64,000 bases of DNA from Haloechinothrix alba (GTDB lineage: Bacteria; Actinomycetota; Actinomycetes; Mycobacteriales; Pseudonocardiaceae), in the NCBI RefSeq assembly GCF_900188115.1, contig NZ_FZNW01000014.1, forward strand, positions 1 to 64,000. Direction: 5' to 3'. The notes below the pieces were generated by a model that worked only from the letters and a program-made list of their open reading frames with translations, did no database searches and had not been told where the DNA came from. Positions 50,232 through 58,720 of this stretch are shown piece by piece. Both the position numbers and the translations under genes were made by a program. Positions within the stretch are counted from its first letter, which is position 1; the number at the start of each line of letters is the position of its first letter.

Positions 50232-52376
50232 TCATCCCGCCGGGGCCACCTCGATCGGGATGCCGTTGAGCACGGCCGTGCCGGACAGCGCGTCGAGTAG
50301 CTGCTCGTCGGTGAGGATGTTGGAGTTCACCCCGGCGTGCTCGGCTGCCACAAAGGTGCGCACGCCGTCCACGTCGTGACCCCAGCCGTGCGGGATGCTG
50401 ACCACCCCGGGGGAGAGCTCTGTGGCGACCTCGACACGGACGTCGATCTTGCCCGCGCGGGAACTGACCGTGGCCAGCCCGCCGTCCCGCAGACCCAGCC
50501 TGCCCGCGTCGTCCGGGTGCACCTGCGCCGTGCACCGGTTGCTACCCCGCACCAGCGGTTCCAGGTTGTGCATCCACGAGTTGTTCGAGCTCAGGTGCCG
50601 CCTGCCGATCAGCACCATCTCCCCGTTGCGCGGCCGGGTCAGCGCGGCGGCCAGCCGGGGCACATCGCTGGTGATCTCCTCCGGCGCGAGCTCGATGCGG
50701 CCCGAGGCCGTGTTCAGCACCCCGGGGACGCGGGGCCGCAGCGGGCCGAGATCGACCCCGTGCGGGGCGGTTTCCAGGTCGGCCAGCGTCAGCTCGTACG
50801 GGCCCGACCGCAGCATGATGTCCAGCATCCGTTCCGGCCCCGTCCGGTCGACGACAGCGGACGGGTCCACGCCCTTGCGCTTGGCCGTGTCGCCTGCCAC
50901 GAACTCGTCCAGCGCGTCCACATCGGCGTCCGGGCCCTGCCCGGTGACGATGCCGGTCAGCCGCAGCATGGTGCGCCACTCCTGCGGCAGGTCCGACTCG
51001 AGCGCGGCAGGCGTCCAGTTCGCCACGTTGCGCACCGCGAGCTGGTACAGCGCGATGTCGTAGTGCGGGCGCTCCAGCGGCGTCGGCCCCGGCAGGATCA
51101 CGTCGGCGTGCCGGGAGGTCTCGTTGACGTAGATGTCCAGCGACACCATGAAGTCCAGCTCCCCGAGCGCCTCGGTGAGCTTGCCGGCGTTCGGGCTACT
51201 CACGGCAGGGTTGCCGCAGACGGTCAGCAGGGCGCGCACCTGTCCCTCGCCCGGGGTGCGGATCTCGTCGGCCAGCGTGGCCACCGGAGCCTCGCCGAAC
51301 ACCTCCGGCAGGCCGCGCACCCGGGTGTGCCAGCGGCCGTGCCGGAACGGGCGGCTGCTCGCCGGGGGCGCGGCCGCCGGCTGCGGGAACATCGCCCCGC
51401 CAGGGCGGTCCAGGTTGCCGGTGAGCACGTTGACCACGTCCACCAGCCAGCTGGTCAGGGTCCCGAACGACTGGGTGGTGGTGCCGATCCTGCCGTAGAC
51501 GGCTGCGCTCTCGGCGCGGGCGAGCTCGACGGCCATCCTTCGGATGTCCCCGGCGGCGATGCCGGTCGGCCCGGCGACCGCCTCCGGGGTGAACGGCTGG
51601 GCCAGCTCGCGCACCTCCGCTTGCCCGTTGACGTGCTCGGCGAGTTCCCCCGGCTCGGCGAGCCCTTCGGCGAACAGCACGTTGACCATCGCGAACAGCA
51701 GCAGCGCGTCGGTTCCCGGCCGGATGGCGTGGTGCTCGTCGGCGATCTCGGTGGTGCGGGTGTGCCGCGGATCGACCACGACGAGCTTGCCGCCCCGCTC
51801 GCCGAGCGCGCGGAGCCGCTTGCGGATGTTCGGTGCCGTCATCAGGCTACCGTTGGACACCAGCGGGTTCGCGCCGAGCACGAGCAGGTGCTGGGTACGG
51901 TCCACATCGGGCACCGGGATGCTGAACGGGTGGCCGAAAAGGTAACCGGAGGAGAAGTGCTTCGGGATCTGGTCCACCGTGCCTGCCGTGTAGAAGTTCT
52001 TCGTCCCGATCGCCCTGTACAGCGCAGGCCCGTACAGGGCCGTGGACAGGTTGTGCACGGCGGGGTTCCCGGCGTACACGGCCACCGAGTCCGGTCCGTG
52101 CTCGGCGAGGATCGGGCGTAGCCGCGCGTCGATCTCGGCGAACGCCTCATCCCAGGTGGCCTCGACGAGGGAACCGCCGCGGCGGACCAGGGGCGTGCGC
52201 AGCCGGTCCGGGTCGTGGTGCAGCGCTGGCAGGGACGCGCCCTTCGGGCACACGTAGCCGTGCGAGAACACATCCTCGGGATCGCCCCGCGCCTCGGTGA
52301 CCCGGTCGCCCTCGACCGTGACCCGCAATCCGCAGGTCGCTTCGCACAAGGGGCAGGTGACGGTGGCGGATGGCAT
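50232..52376 (-). CDS. Molybdopterin oxidoreductase (formate dehydrogenase/thiosulfate reductase-like catalytic subunit)
   Basis: 714 residues of the DMSO-reductase superfamily, bis-MGD cofactor. The N-terminal 4Fe-4S motif is CPLCEATCGLRV, with the final Cys in FSHGYVCPKGASL. FYTAGTVDQIPKHFSSGYLF and HLLVLGANPLVSNGSLMTAP are MGD-binding regions, and NETSRHADVILPGPTPLERP a further cofactor segment. The C-terminal molydop_binding domain begins near RRHLSSNNSWMHNLEPLVRG. No twin-arginine signal is present and no electron-transfer subunits are adjacent, so it is probably a cytoplasmic single-subunit enzyme; substrate unknown. A seleno-Cys codon was not seen. Confidence 0.87.
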   Translation of the reverse strand: MPSATVTCPLCEATCGLRVTVEGDRVTEARGDPEDVFSHGYVCPKGASLPALHHDPDRLRTPLVRRGGSLVEATWDEAFAEIDARLRPILAEHGPDSVAVYAGNPAVHNLSTALYGPALYRAIGTKNFYTAGTVDQIPKHFSSGYLFGHPFSIPVPDVDRTQHLLVLGANPLVSNGSLMTAPNIRKRLRALGERGGKLVVVDPRHTRTTEIADEHHAIRPGTDALLLFAMVNVLFAEGLAEPGELAEHVNGQAEVRELAQPFTPEAVAGPTGIAAGDIRRMAVELARAESAAVYGRIGTTTQSFGTLTSWLVDVVNVLTGNLDRPGGAMFPQPAAAPPASSRPFRHGRWHTRVRGLPEVFGEAPVATLADEIRTPGEGQVRALLTVCGNPAVSSPNAGKLTEALGELDFMVSLDIYVNETSRHADVILPGPTPLERPHYDIALYQLAVRNVANWTPAALESDLPQEWRTMLRLTGIVTGQGPDADVDALDEFVAGDTAKRKGVDPSAVVDRTGPERMLDIMLRSGPYELTLADLETAPHGVDLGPLRPRVPGVLNTASGRIELAPEEITSDVPRLAAALTRPRNGEMVLIGRRHLSSNNSWMHNLEPLVRGSNRCTAQVHPDDAGRLGLRDGGLATVSSRAGKIDVRVEVATELSPGVVSIPHGWGHDVDGVRTFVAAEHAGVNSNILTDEQLLDALSGTAVLNGIPIEVAPAG

Positions 52377-52437
52377 GGCTCACCTCGGGGCTCGGCGGCA
52401 GGGTGAAACCAGGGTATGTGGCCCTACTGACAATCCG

Positions 52438-53130
52438 TCAAGAATGCTGCCGGCTTACCTGCTCGGGACCGGGCATGGGGTCGATCGGTTTGCGCATCTC
52501 GGCGACGTAGCGCCAGACGCCGTAGACGGTGCTCGCGAGGACCAGCCCGATCAGGCCCCACACGACCGCTGTTTCCAGCCACTGGGGAACCAGGGTCAGC
52601 AACCCGGCCGCGTAGAAGCCCGCGAAGAGCACCACCGGCACCCACAGGATCGCCCCGAGCGTGCTGCCCCAGGCGTACCGCCTGCGATCCATCCCCGCCG
52701 CGCCCGCGATGAGCGGCGTGAGCGTGCCTGCCCACGGGATCCACCGGGCCGCGACGACCGCGAGGACCCCATGCCTGTTCAGGAACGTCCGTGCACGGTC
52801 CACCTTCTCCCTGCTCAGCAGCGTCCCGCCCTTCCTGGCAGCCACGACGGTCCCCGCCTTGTGGCCGATCACGTAGCCGGTGAGGTTGCCCGCGATGGCG
52901 GCGATGGTGGCCGCGATCGCCATCAGCCATACCTGCAGGTCGGCGTTCTGCTGGGCGAGCATGATCCCGACAGGGAAGAGCAGGGTTCCACCGGGCAGTA
53001 CCAGTCCGATGATCAGACCGCACTGGGCGAAGATGAAGCTCAGCACGACCAGCCAGAGCATCACCGGGCCCGCGCCGGTGAGCAGATCGAGACCGACGTC
53101 AGCCGCGCCGGCATATTCGGTGACCACCAT
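52438..53130 (-). CDS. DedA-family membrane protein
   Basis: 230 residues from ATG 53130 (TTG 53133 precedes). Features of DedA/SNARE-associated proteins: GLVLPGGTLLFPVGIMLAQQ (the re-entrant P-G-x-x-x-x region), AGNLTGYVIGHKAG, FLNRHGVLAVVAARWIPWAG then TLTPLIAGAAGMDRRRYAWG (the R-x-x-P-x-x-x-x-x-x-x-G motif), and two final helices. DedA proteins are now linked to undecaprenyl-phosphate recycling across the membrane (UptA branch). A DUF368 protein of the other such family is encoded 3 kb away. An upstream 13-bp hairpin (53154-53190) separates it from the MFS operon. Confidence 0.88.
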   Translation of the reverse strand: MVVTEYAGAADVGLDLLTGAGPVMLWLVVLSFIFAQCGLIIGLVLPGGTLLFPVGIMLAQQNADLQVWLMAIAATIAAIAGNLTGYVIGHKAGTVVAARKGGTLLSREKVDRARTFLNRHGVLAVVAARWIPWAGTLTPLIAGAAGMDRRRYAWGSTLGAILWVPVVLFAGFYAAGLLTLVPQWLETAVVWGLIGLVLASTVYGVWRYVAEMRKPIDPMPGPEQVSRQHS

Positions 53131-53153
53131 CAAGAGCCTAACTGGAGTCGCGC

Positions 53154-53190
53154 GGTGCTCGCTCGCTGTCGGGGTGGGCGAGCGAGCACC
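53154..53190. terminator. 13-bp hairpin between DedA gene and MFS fragment
   Basis: GGTGCTCGCTCGC, 11-nt loop, GCGAGCGAGCACC: a perfect stem. It lies 24 bp upstream of the dedA start and downstream of the marR-MFS operon on the same strand, so it probably stops read-through into dedA. Confidence 0.65.
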
Positions 53191-53195
53191 TTCCG

Positions 53196-53363
53196 CATGA
53201 TGTCTGTTTCGCCGTTGGCGAGTCTGCCGGGACCGATGCGGTGGATACGCCCATGTCGCGGCGCGGTCCCGCGTTCTGTGCCGTGCTGATCAAGGCTTGT
53301 ATGCACCCCCGGGATCGGAATCTATCACCACCATAGACACCAGGGGTGCCACAGTAGGCTGTG
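53196..53363 (-). pseudogene. Duplicated and shortened fragment of the neighbouring MFS gene
   Basis: GCATGATGTCTGTTTCGCCG plus TTGGCGAG repeats 53849-53877 of the MFS gene. After a lost segment of about 115 bp, GGATACGCCCATGTCGCGGC plus GCGGTCCCGCGTTCTGTGCC repeats 54009-54048, and weaker similarity runs to a GGTGCCACAG/GGCTGT tail (parent about 54113-54130). The order is the same as in the parent, so this is a partial direct duplication with deletion and point changes. No ORF is retained. Confidence 0.8.
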
Positions 53364-53370
53364 CCGGCCG

Positions 53371-53622
53371 GTGAGGGAGAAGATCACCCGTAGATGTACG
53401 TGGCTCGGCATCGGAGTGGTCGTACCCGCCTCGCTGGGTGCGGCGGTGGCGATCGGACTGCTGGTCGGTATGGCCCCGGCGGCCGAGTCCGGTGCGGTGG
53501 CCGTGCCGTACGGGGCGATGGTCCTGCTCTGCGTCGCACTGACCTTCACGTGCCTCGTTGTGCAGCGAACTCTCCTGTGGCGGTTACCCTACTGCCATCC
53601 GCGTAGTGCCCATCACGCATGA
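53371..53622 (+). CDS. Small hypothetical membrane protein
   Basis: 83 residues from GTG 53371. Two hydrophobic segments are visible: LGIGVVVPASLGAAVAIGLL (about 12-33) and PYGAMVLLCVALTFTCLVVQ (about 46-65), with a basic start (REKITRRC) and a polar, His-rich end. No family was recognised and no ribosome site is strong. It sits between the MFS fragment and the 3' end of the MFS gene, on the opposite strand, 8 bp from it. It may be real but could be chance open frame in GC-rich DNA. Confidence 0.4.
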   Translation: MREKITRRCTWLGIGVVVPASLGAAVAIGLLVGMAPAAESGAVAVPYGAMVLLCVALTFTCLVVQRTLLWRLPYCHPRSAHHA

Positions 53623-53630
53623 TGCGCGGA

Positions 53631-55253
53631 TCAGCGTCCGTGGGTTGCCTCGGGCCGGCGATCGTCACTACGTCCGCTGTCACTGCTGGCGTCGGCGAGG
53701 GGGATCTCCCGCATGAACAGGAGTAGTACGAACGCGGTGACGGCGACGCCTGCGGCGACGTAGAACACCAGGGTCACCGACTCGGAGAAACCCATCAGGA
53801 ATGGCTGGGCTTGCTCGACCGGCAGGTCCTTGAGGAAGGACGAGTCCCGCATGATGTCTGTTTCGCCGTTGGCGAGTTCGCCGGGGCCGATGCCCAGGCG
53901 GGCGGCGGCGTTGTGGATGTTGTGGGTCAGCGTGCTGAACAGGATGGACAGGAACACGGCGACGCCGAGTGTCCCGCCGATCTGGCGGAAGAACGTGGCC
54001 GATGCGGTGGATACGCCCATGTCGCGGCGCGGTCCCGCGTTCTGTGCCGTGATGACCAGGGTCTGCATGCATCCCCCGAGACCGAATCCCATCACCGCCA
54101 TCGCCGTGAGCGGATGCCACAGCTGGCTGTCCCAGGACACCTGCGCGAACAGCAACGACCCGACCGCGATGCAGGCCGTACCGGTCACCGGCAGGATCTT
54201 GTAGCGTCCGGTCGCGGCGATCACGCGGCCGGTGATGGTCGTCCCGGTCATGATCCCCAGCATCATCGGCACAGTGAGCAGGCCCGCCTGGGTCGGTGAG
54301 TACCCGTGCACGATCTGCAGGTACTGCGGGATCAGCGTCACCGAGCCGAACAACCCGACGCCGATCAGGGTGCTCGCGACGATGGCCACGCTGAACGTGG
54401 AGTTGCGGAACAGCCGCATGGGGATCAGCGCGGCATCGCCCATCCGGCGCTCCACCCAGAGGAACAGGGTGATCCCGACGGCTACCGTCGCGTAGCAGGC
54501 CAGCGCGGGGATCGAGCCCCACCCCCACTCGCGGCCCTGCTCGGCGACGAGCAGCAGCGGGAACACGCTGCAGGCCAGGAACACCGCACCGCGCCAGTCG
54601 ATGCGGTGCCGCTGCCGCTCGTGCGGCACGTTGAGCACCTTGAACACGACGAACAACGCCGCGATGCCGATGGGCACGTTGATGCCGAACACCCAGCGCC
54701 ATCCGGCGATGCCCGCGAGGGTGTCCATACCGGCGAACAGCCCGCCGACGACCGGGCCGAGGACGCTGGCCAACGCGAACATGGCCACGATGTAGCCCTG
54801 GTACTTGGCTCGCTTGCGGGGCGCGACGATGTCGCCGATGATCGTGATCGCCAGTGACATCAGGCCGCCACCGCCGAGCCCCTGCAGCGCGCGGAACGCC
54901 GCGAGGCTGTACATCGACTGGGCGAGCGTGCAGGCGAGCGACCCCACCAGGAACACCGTGATCGCCGTCAGGAAGAGCGGCTTGCGCCCGTAGATGTCGG
55001 AGAGCTTGCCGTAGATGGGCGTGGCGATGGTCGCCGTGATCAGGTAGGCGGTCGTCGCCCACGCCTGCATGCTCAGGCCCTGGAGATCGTCGGCGATGGT
55101 GCGGATCGCGGTGGACAGGATGGTGTTGTCCAGCGCCGCGAGGAACATACCCATCAGCAGTCCGGACAGGATGGACAGGATCTGCCTGTGGGTCAGCGGC
55201 GAGTACCACTCGTCCTGCGGGGCCGCCTGGGTGCGCGGGGGTGTGGTTGTCAC
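53631..55253 (-). CDS. MFS multidrug efflux transporter, DHA2 (14-TM) family
   Basis: 540 residues. The DHA2 motifs are readable: motif D1 LAALDNTILSTAIRTIADDL, motif A GKLSDIYGRKPLFL, motif B FRALQGLGGGGLMSLAITII, motif C GPVVGGLFAGM. About 14 hydrophobic segments follow the usual spacing. Such transporters export drugs or natural products by proton antiport. GTG 55253 overlaps the stop of the upstream marR gene (GTGA), so the two form one operon and MarR is probably its repressor. A shortened copy of its middle lies 300 bp downstream at 53196-53363. Confidence 0.93.
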   Translation of the reverse strand: MTTTPPRTQAAPQDEWYSPLTHRQILSILSGLLMGMFLAALDNTILSTAIRTIADDLQGLSMQAWATTAYLITATIATPIYGKLSDIYGRKPLFLTAITVFLVGSLACTLAQSMYSLAAFRALQGLGGGGLMSLAITIIGDIVAPRKRAKYQGYIVAMFALASVLGPVVGGLFAGMDTLAGIAGWRWVFGINVPIGIAALFVVFKVLNVPHERQRHRIDWRGAVFLACSVFPLLLVAEQGREWGWGSIPALACYATVAVGITLFLWVERRMGDAALIPMRLFRNSTFSVAIVASTLIGVGLFGSVTLIPQYLQIVHGYSPTQAGLLTVPMMLGIMTGTTITGRVIAATGRYKILPVTGTACIAVGSLLFAQVSWDSQLWHPLTAMAVMGFGLGGCMQTLVITAQNAGPRRDMGVSTASATFFRQIGGTLGVAVFLSILFSTLTHNIHNAAARLGIGPGELANGETDIMRDSSFLKDLPVEQAQPFLMGFSESVTLVFYVAAGVAVTAFVLLLFMREIPLADASSDSGRSDDRRPEATHGR

Positions 55254-55783
55254 TGGCCGTCGCTCCCGCCGCTCGGGTGCTCATCGGTCCCGACCAGCGG
55301 CACGGCGGCGAGGTCATTGTCGAGCAGGTCGGAGTTCAGCCGGCCGAGCAGCGTGATCAGGTGCTCGACGTCCTCCGGAGCCCAGTCGCGCACGGTCGCG
55401 GCGAGCCACCTGTTGCGGGCGGCTCGGGCACCCTCGTACACCCGCATCCCTTCCTCGGTGGGCGCGAGCAGGCAGGCGCGGCCGTCATCGGGGTCGGCCT
55501 GGCGTTCGAGCAGGCCGTGATCCACCAGCGCGCTGGTTTGCCTGCTGACCGTGGAGATCTCGGTGTGCAGCAGCTCCGCCAGCGCGGAGGTGCGCAGGGG
55601 CCCTCCGTGCACCAGGTTGCCGAGAATCGCGAAGGTGCCCTGCTCGATGCCGTGCGGCTGGGCCTTGGCCAGCCGTGCGGTTGCCTTGTTGAGCAGCCGG
55701 ACGAACCGGATGAGCTCCGTGCCGAGTGCGTCCGCCGAGTCGACGACGTCGCCGGGTGCGGCGTGCTGCGCTGAGGGCGGCAT
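55250..55783 (-). CDS. MarR-family repressor of the MFS efflux operon
   Basis: 177 residues from ATG 55783. The winged HTH is near residues 48-110: IEQGTFAILGNLVHGGPLRT, LAELLHTEISTVSRQTSALV (recognition helix) and the wing DHGLLERQADPDDGRACLLA with the conserved D-x-R. It is flanked by the helical dimer interface. The protein overlaps the MFS start by 4 bp. Palindromes upstream of its start (55821-55836) are candidate operators, suggesting autoregulation relieved by a phenolic or drug ligand; the ligand is unknown. Confidence 0.9.
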   Translation of the reverse strand: MPPSAQHAAPGDVVDSADALGTELIRFVRLLNKATARLAKAQPHGIEQGTFAILGNLVHGGPLRTSALAELLHTEISTVSRQTSALVDHGLLERQADPDDGRACLLAPTEEGMRVYEGARAARNRWLAATVRDWAPEDVEHLITLLGRLNSDLLDNDLAAVPLVGTDEHPSGGSDGQ

Positions 55784-55818
55784 GCGGTGATCAAGCTCCT
55801 CGATCGCTTCTTGTGCTC

Positions 55819-55848
55819 ACCAACTAGTTGCTTAGTACAAATATAAGG
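55819..55848 (-). promoter_or_regulatory. Candidate MarR operator and promoter
   Basis: CAACTAGTTG (55821-55830) is a perfect 10-bp palindrome and overlaps a second dyad ACTA-N6-TAGT (55823-55836). On the minus strand TATATTTG just upstream supplies a -10-like element. Position 38-65 bp before the marR ATG suits repression. Inference. Confidence 0.5.
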
Positions 55849-55897
55849 CCACACCGCGCCGCGGATCCATCGTGTGTGGGCTATGCCGCTTCGCGCC

Positions 55898-55954
55898 GTG
55901 TGCTGAATGACGCTTTCAGTCCAGGAGACGGACTGAAAGCGTCATTCAGCACAC
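55898..55954. repeat. Perfect 25-bp hairpin, family B copy 2
   Basis: GTGTGCTGAATGACGCTTTC plus AGTCC, loop AGGAGAC, then the exact reverse complement. The inner 21 bp equal the arm of 7603-7651. Unlike copy 1 it lies between divergent genes (marR and DUF368), so it is not simply a terminator of either. Confidence 0.88.
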
Positions 55955-56001
55955 CACATGGCCTGAGGGCACCTTCAGCACACGGTTCGTAGGGTGGGTC
56001 C

Positions 56002-56928
56002 ATGGCGAAGTCAGCGGGTACCCACCTGGTCAACGCGTTCCGTGGCGGGCTGATCGGCACCGCCGAGGTTGTTCCCGGCATCAGCGGCGGCACCGTGGCC
56101 CTGATCGTCGGCATCTACGACCGGTTGATCATCTCGGCGGGCCACGTCGTCGGCGGGCTCAGGCGCGCGGTGACCGACCCGCCGCGTGGCAGGGGGCTCG
56201 GTGACGCGGGAGCCGAGTTCCGCAAGGCGGACTGGCCGCTGGTGCTGGCGGCCGTCGCCGGGATGGTGGTGACGATCGTGCTCGCCGCCAAGTTGGTCGC
56301 CCCGCTCGTGGAGGACCACCCGCAGCGCACCCACGCGCTGTTCTTCGGGCTCGTCCTCGCGGGGCTGTGGGTGCCGTACCGCGCTTCCGGCAAGCGGTGG
56401 AGCCCCGCGCACTACCTGCTCGCCTTGGCCGTGGCTGCCGTCGCGTTCGTGCTGACCGGGCTGCCTCCGACCGAGGTCGCGCCACACCCGCTGATCGTGC
56501 TGCTCGCGGCCGGTATCGCGGTCTGCGCCCTTGTGCTTCCCGGCCTGTCCGGCTCGTTCCTGCTGCTGACCTTCGGGCTGTACACGGTGACCCTGGACGC
56601 GGTCAACGAGCGCGACATCGGCTACCTGGCCACGTTCGCGCTCGGAGCGTTCGCGGGCCTCGCCCTGTTCGTGAAGCTGCTGCAATGGCTGCTGCTGCAC
56701 CATCACCACCTCACGATGGTGGTGATGACCGGGCTGATGGCCGGGGCGCTGCGCGCCCTGTGGCCGTGGCAGCCCTGGGAGGGCGAGCAACGCACCCTGC
56801 TGGCCCCGAGCGGCGACGTCGCCGTCACGACCGGCCTGATCGTGCTCGGTGCGCTCGTGGTCGCGGGCGCGCTGGTCGTCGAGCGACGCGTGGCTTCCGG
56901 CGCACACCGCGGGTACGCGTACCGGTGA
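56002..56928 (+). CDS. DUF368 membrane protein (PopT-type polyprenyl-phosphate transporter)
   Basis: 308 residues with about eight to nine membrane segments. The family signatures are FRGGLIGTAEVVPGISGGTV (with ALIVGIYDRLI following) and, in the second half, CALVLPGLSGSFLLLTFGLY, the paired G-x-S-G motifs of an inverted repeat. DUF368 proteins were identified as carriers returning undecaprenyl phosphate across the membrane for wall synthesis. The DedA protein at 52438-53130 belongs to the other family with this role. ATG 56002 has only a weak ribosome site; the family-B hairpin lies 48 bp upstream. Confidence 0.9.
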   Translation: MAKSAGTHLVNAFRGGLIGTAEVVPGISGGTVALIVGIYDRLIISAGHVVGGLRRAVTDPPRGRGLGDAGAEFRKADWPLVLAAVAGMVVTIVLAAKLVAPLVEDHPQRTHALFFGLVLAGLWVPYRASGKRWSPAHYLLALAVAAVAFVLTGLPPTEVAPHPLIVLLAAGIAVCALVLPGLSGSFLLLTFGLYTVTLDAVNERDIGYLATFALGAFAGLALFVKLLQWLLLHHHHLTMVVMTGLMAGALRALWPWQPWEGEQRTLLAPSGDVAVTTGLIVLGALVVAGALVVERRVASGAHRGYAYR

Positions 56929-57048
56929 CCCGGTGAGACCCGCAGCGCCGTCCGCCCGGGACGGCGCCGGGACCGGCACGCGGACCGGCACGACCGGTGA
57001 CAGTGCCGGCCATCGCCCTACCCCCGGCAGGCGCACTACCGTGGGGAC

Positions 57049-58473
57049 ATGAGCTCCGAGCTGTTGAACCGCCTGCGCGCCGAGGTTGGCGGCGAGTCCG
57101 TGATCACCGACGAGGACATCATGGGCAGCTACTCGCGGGACATGATGCCGATAGCGCCGTACGGCAAACCGCTGGCCGTGGTGATGCCCGCCGACGTCGA
57201 GGGTGTCCAGGCGTGCGTGCGGGCGTGCGCCGATGCGTGCGTGCCGGTCGTGCCGCGTGGCGCCGGTAGCGGCCTGACGGGGGCCGCCAATGCCATCGAC
57301 GGCTGTGTCGTGCTGGTGACCACGAAGCTCGACGAGATCGTGGAGATCGACGCCGCGAACCGCCTCGCGGTGGTGCAGCCGGGCGTGGTGAACCTGGACT
57401 TCCGGGACGCGGTCAGCAAGCACGGCCTGTTCTATCCCCCGGACCCCTCCAGCTACGACTGGTGCACCATCGGCGGCAACCTCGCCACCAACGCAGGCGG
57501 CCTGTGCTGTGTGAAGTACGGTGTGACCACCGACTCGGTGCTCGGGCTCGAGGTCGTGCTCGCCGACGGGTCACTGCTGCGGACCGGCCGCCGCACGGTC
57601 AAGGGCGTCGCGGGCTACGACCTGGCCAAGCTGTTCATCGGCAGCGAGGGCACGCTCGGCGTGATCACCCAGGCGACGGTGAGCCTGCGCCCGCTGCCGC
57701 AGGCGCCTGCCACGCTCGTCGCGGGGTTCCCCACCACCGCAGCCGCGGGCGACGCGGTGGCCAGGATCGTCGGCGAGGGCCTTGTGCCCTCGCTGATGGA
57801 GATCATGGACGCCGGCTCGATCCGGGCCTCCGAGGACTATCTGCGTACCGATCTCGGTACCGGGGACGACACGCAGGCACTGCTGCTGTGCCAGTCGGAC
57901 TCCGGGGGCGAGGTCGCGCGCCGCGAGATGGAAGCGCTCGAACAGATGTGTCGCGACGCGGGCGCTGGCATGACCTACTCGACCGACGATCTCGCCGAGG
58001 GCAACATGCTGCTGCATGCGCGCAGGGTGGTGCTGACCGCGTTGGAGCTCTACGGCACCTGGCTCACCGATGACGTCGCCGTGCCCCGCACCAGGATCGC
58101 GGAGCTGATGACCGGCTGCGCGCGTATCGGCGAGGAGGTCGGCCTGCGGGTCGCCGTCGTCGGGCACGCCGGGGACGGCAACATGCACCCGACCATCGTG
58201 TACGACCCCTCGTCGGAGGACGAGACCGCGCGGGCACACCGCGCGTTCGACGACATCCTGTCCGTCGGCCTGTCCCTCGGTGGCACCGTCACCGGGGAGC
58301 ACGGCATCGGCAAGATCAAGCAGGCCTGGCTGGAGCGTGAGATCGGCCCGGTCGGCATGTGGGTGCACCGGCAGATCAAGGGGGCGCTCGACCCGCACAA
58401 CCTGTTCAACCCGAACTCCATGTTCGCCGTGCACGGCGAACATGGTCCGGAGGGGGACAACGCAGGCGAGTAG
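57049..58473 (+). CDS. FAD-linked oxidase of the GlcD/D-lactate dehydrogenase family
   Basis: 474 residues. The PCMH-type FAD domain is at about 38-215: VVPRGAGSGLTGAANAIDGC, PPDPSSYDWCTIGGNLATNA and GSEGTLGVITQATVSLRPLP. The C-terminal FAD-oxidase_C domain carries VAVVGHAGDGNMHPTIVYDP (His metal/substrate ligands) and the end signature GTVTGEHGIGKIKQAWLERE. It oxidises a 2-hydroxy acid (D-lactate, glycolate or D-2-hydroxyglutarate); which one is not decided by sequence. GlcE/GlcF partners are absent. ATG 57049 follows GTGGGGAC. Not in an obvious operon. Confidence 0.9.
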   Translation: MSSELLNRLRAEVGGESVITDEDIMGSYSRDMMPIAPYGKPLAVVMPADVEGVQACVRACADACVPVVPRGAGSGLTGAANAIDGCVVLVTTKLDEIVEIDAANRLAVVQPGVVNLDFRDAVSKHGLFYPPDPSSYDWCTIGGNLATNAGGLCCVKYGVTTDSVLGLEVVLADGSLLRTGRRTVKGVAGYDLAKLFIGSEGTLGVITQATVSLRPLPQAPATLVAGFPTTAAAGDAVARIVGEGLVPSLMEIMDAGSIRASEDYLRTDLGTGDDTQALLLCQSDSGGEVARREMEALEQMCRDAGAGMTYSTDDLAEGNMLLHARRVVLTALELYGTWLTDDVAVPRTRIAELMTGCARIGEEVGLRVAVVGHAGDGNMHPTIVYDPSSEDETARAHRAFDDILSVGLSLGGTVTGEHGIGKIKQAWLEREIGPVGMWVHRQIKGALDPHNLFNPNSMFAVHGEHGPEGDNAGE

Positions 58474-58499
58474 TCGCCGTGCGGGTACTGCCGTGGCGC

Positions 58500-58703
58500 T
58501 CACAGCAGGGTGAGTACCCCGAGCCCGATCCCCGTGACGAGGCCGAGGGCGCAGGACAGCAGTAGGACGCGCCGCGCCCCGATTCCGCGTGGGCGGCGCT
58601 CACTCGCCCCGGATCCCGTCGCGGCGGCCTCCACGCCGCGCTCGGCGTGCGCCTGCAGTGCCCGGGCGAGCTCGTGCTCGTGCTGGACAGGTGGTTCGTG
58701 CAT
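58500..58703 (-). CDS. Small single-pass membrane protein downstream of a sigma factor
   Basis: 67 residues from ATG 58703, 17 bp after the sigma-factor stop on the same strand. The N-terminal half is polar and helical (HEPPVQHEHELARALQAHAE), followed by a Gly/Arg-rich linker and one C-terminal helix, VLLLSCALGLVTGIGLGVLT. The position is that of an anti-sigma factor, and the orientation (short inside domain, one helix) is compatible, but there is no zinc-binding HxxxCxxC motif and the cytoplasmic part is much shorter than usual. The role is inference. A longer frame reading from 59069 is antisense-type sequence across the sigma gene and is rejected. Confidence 0.65.
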   Translation of the reverse strand: MHEPPVQHEHELARALQAHAERGVEAAATGSGASERRPRGIGARRVLLLSCALGLVTGIGLGVLTLL

Positions 58704-58720
58704 GGTCTTGGCAGCGGAGC

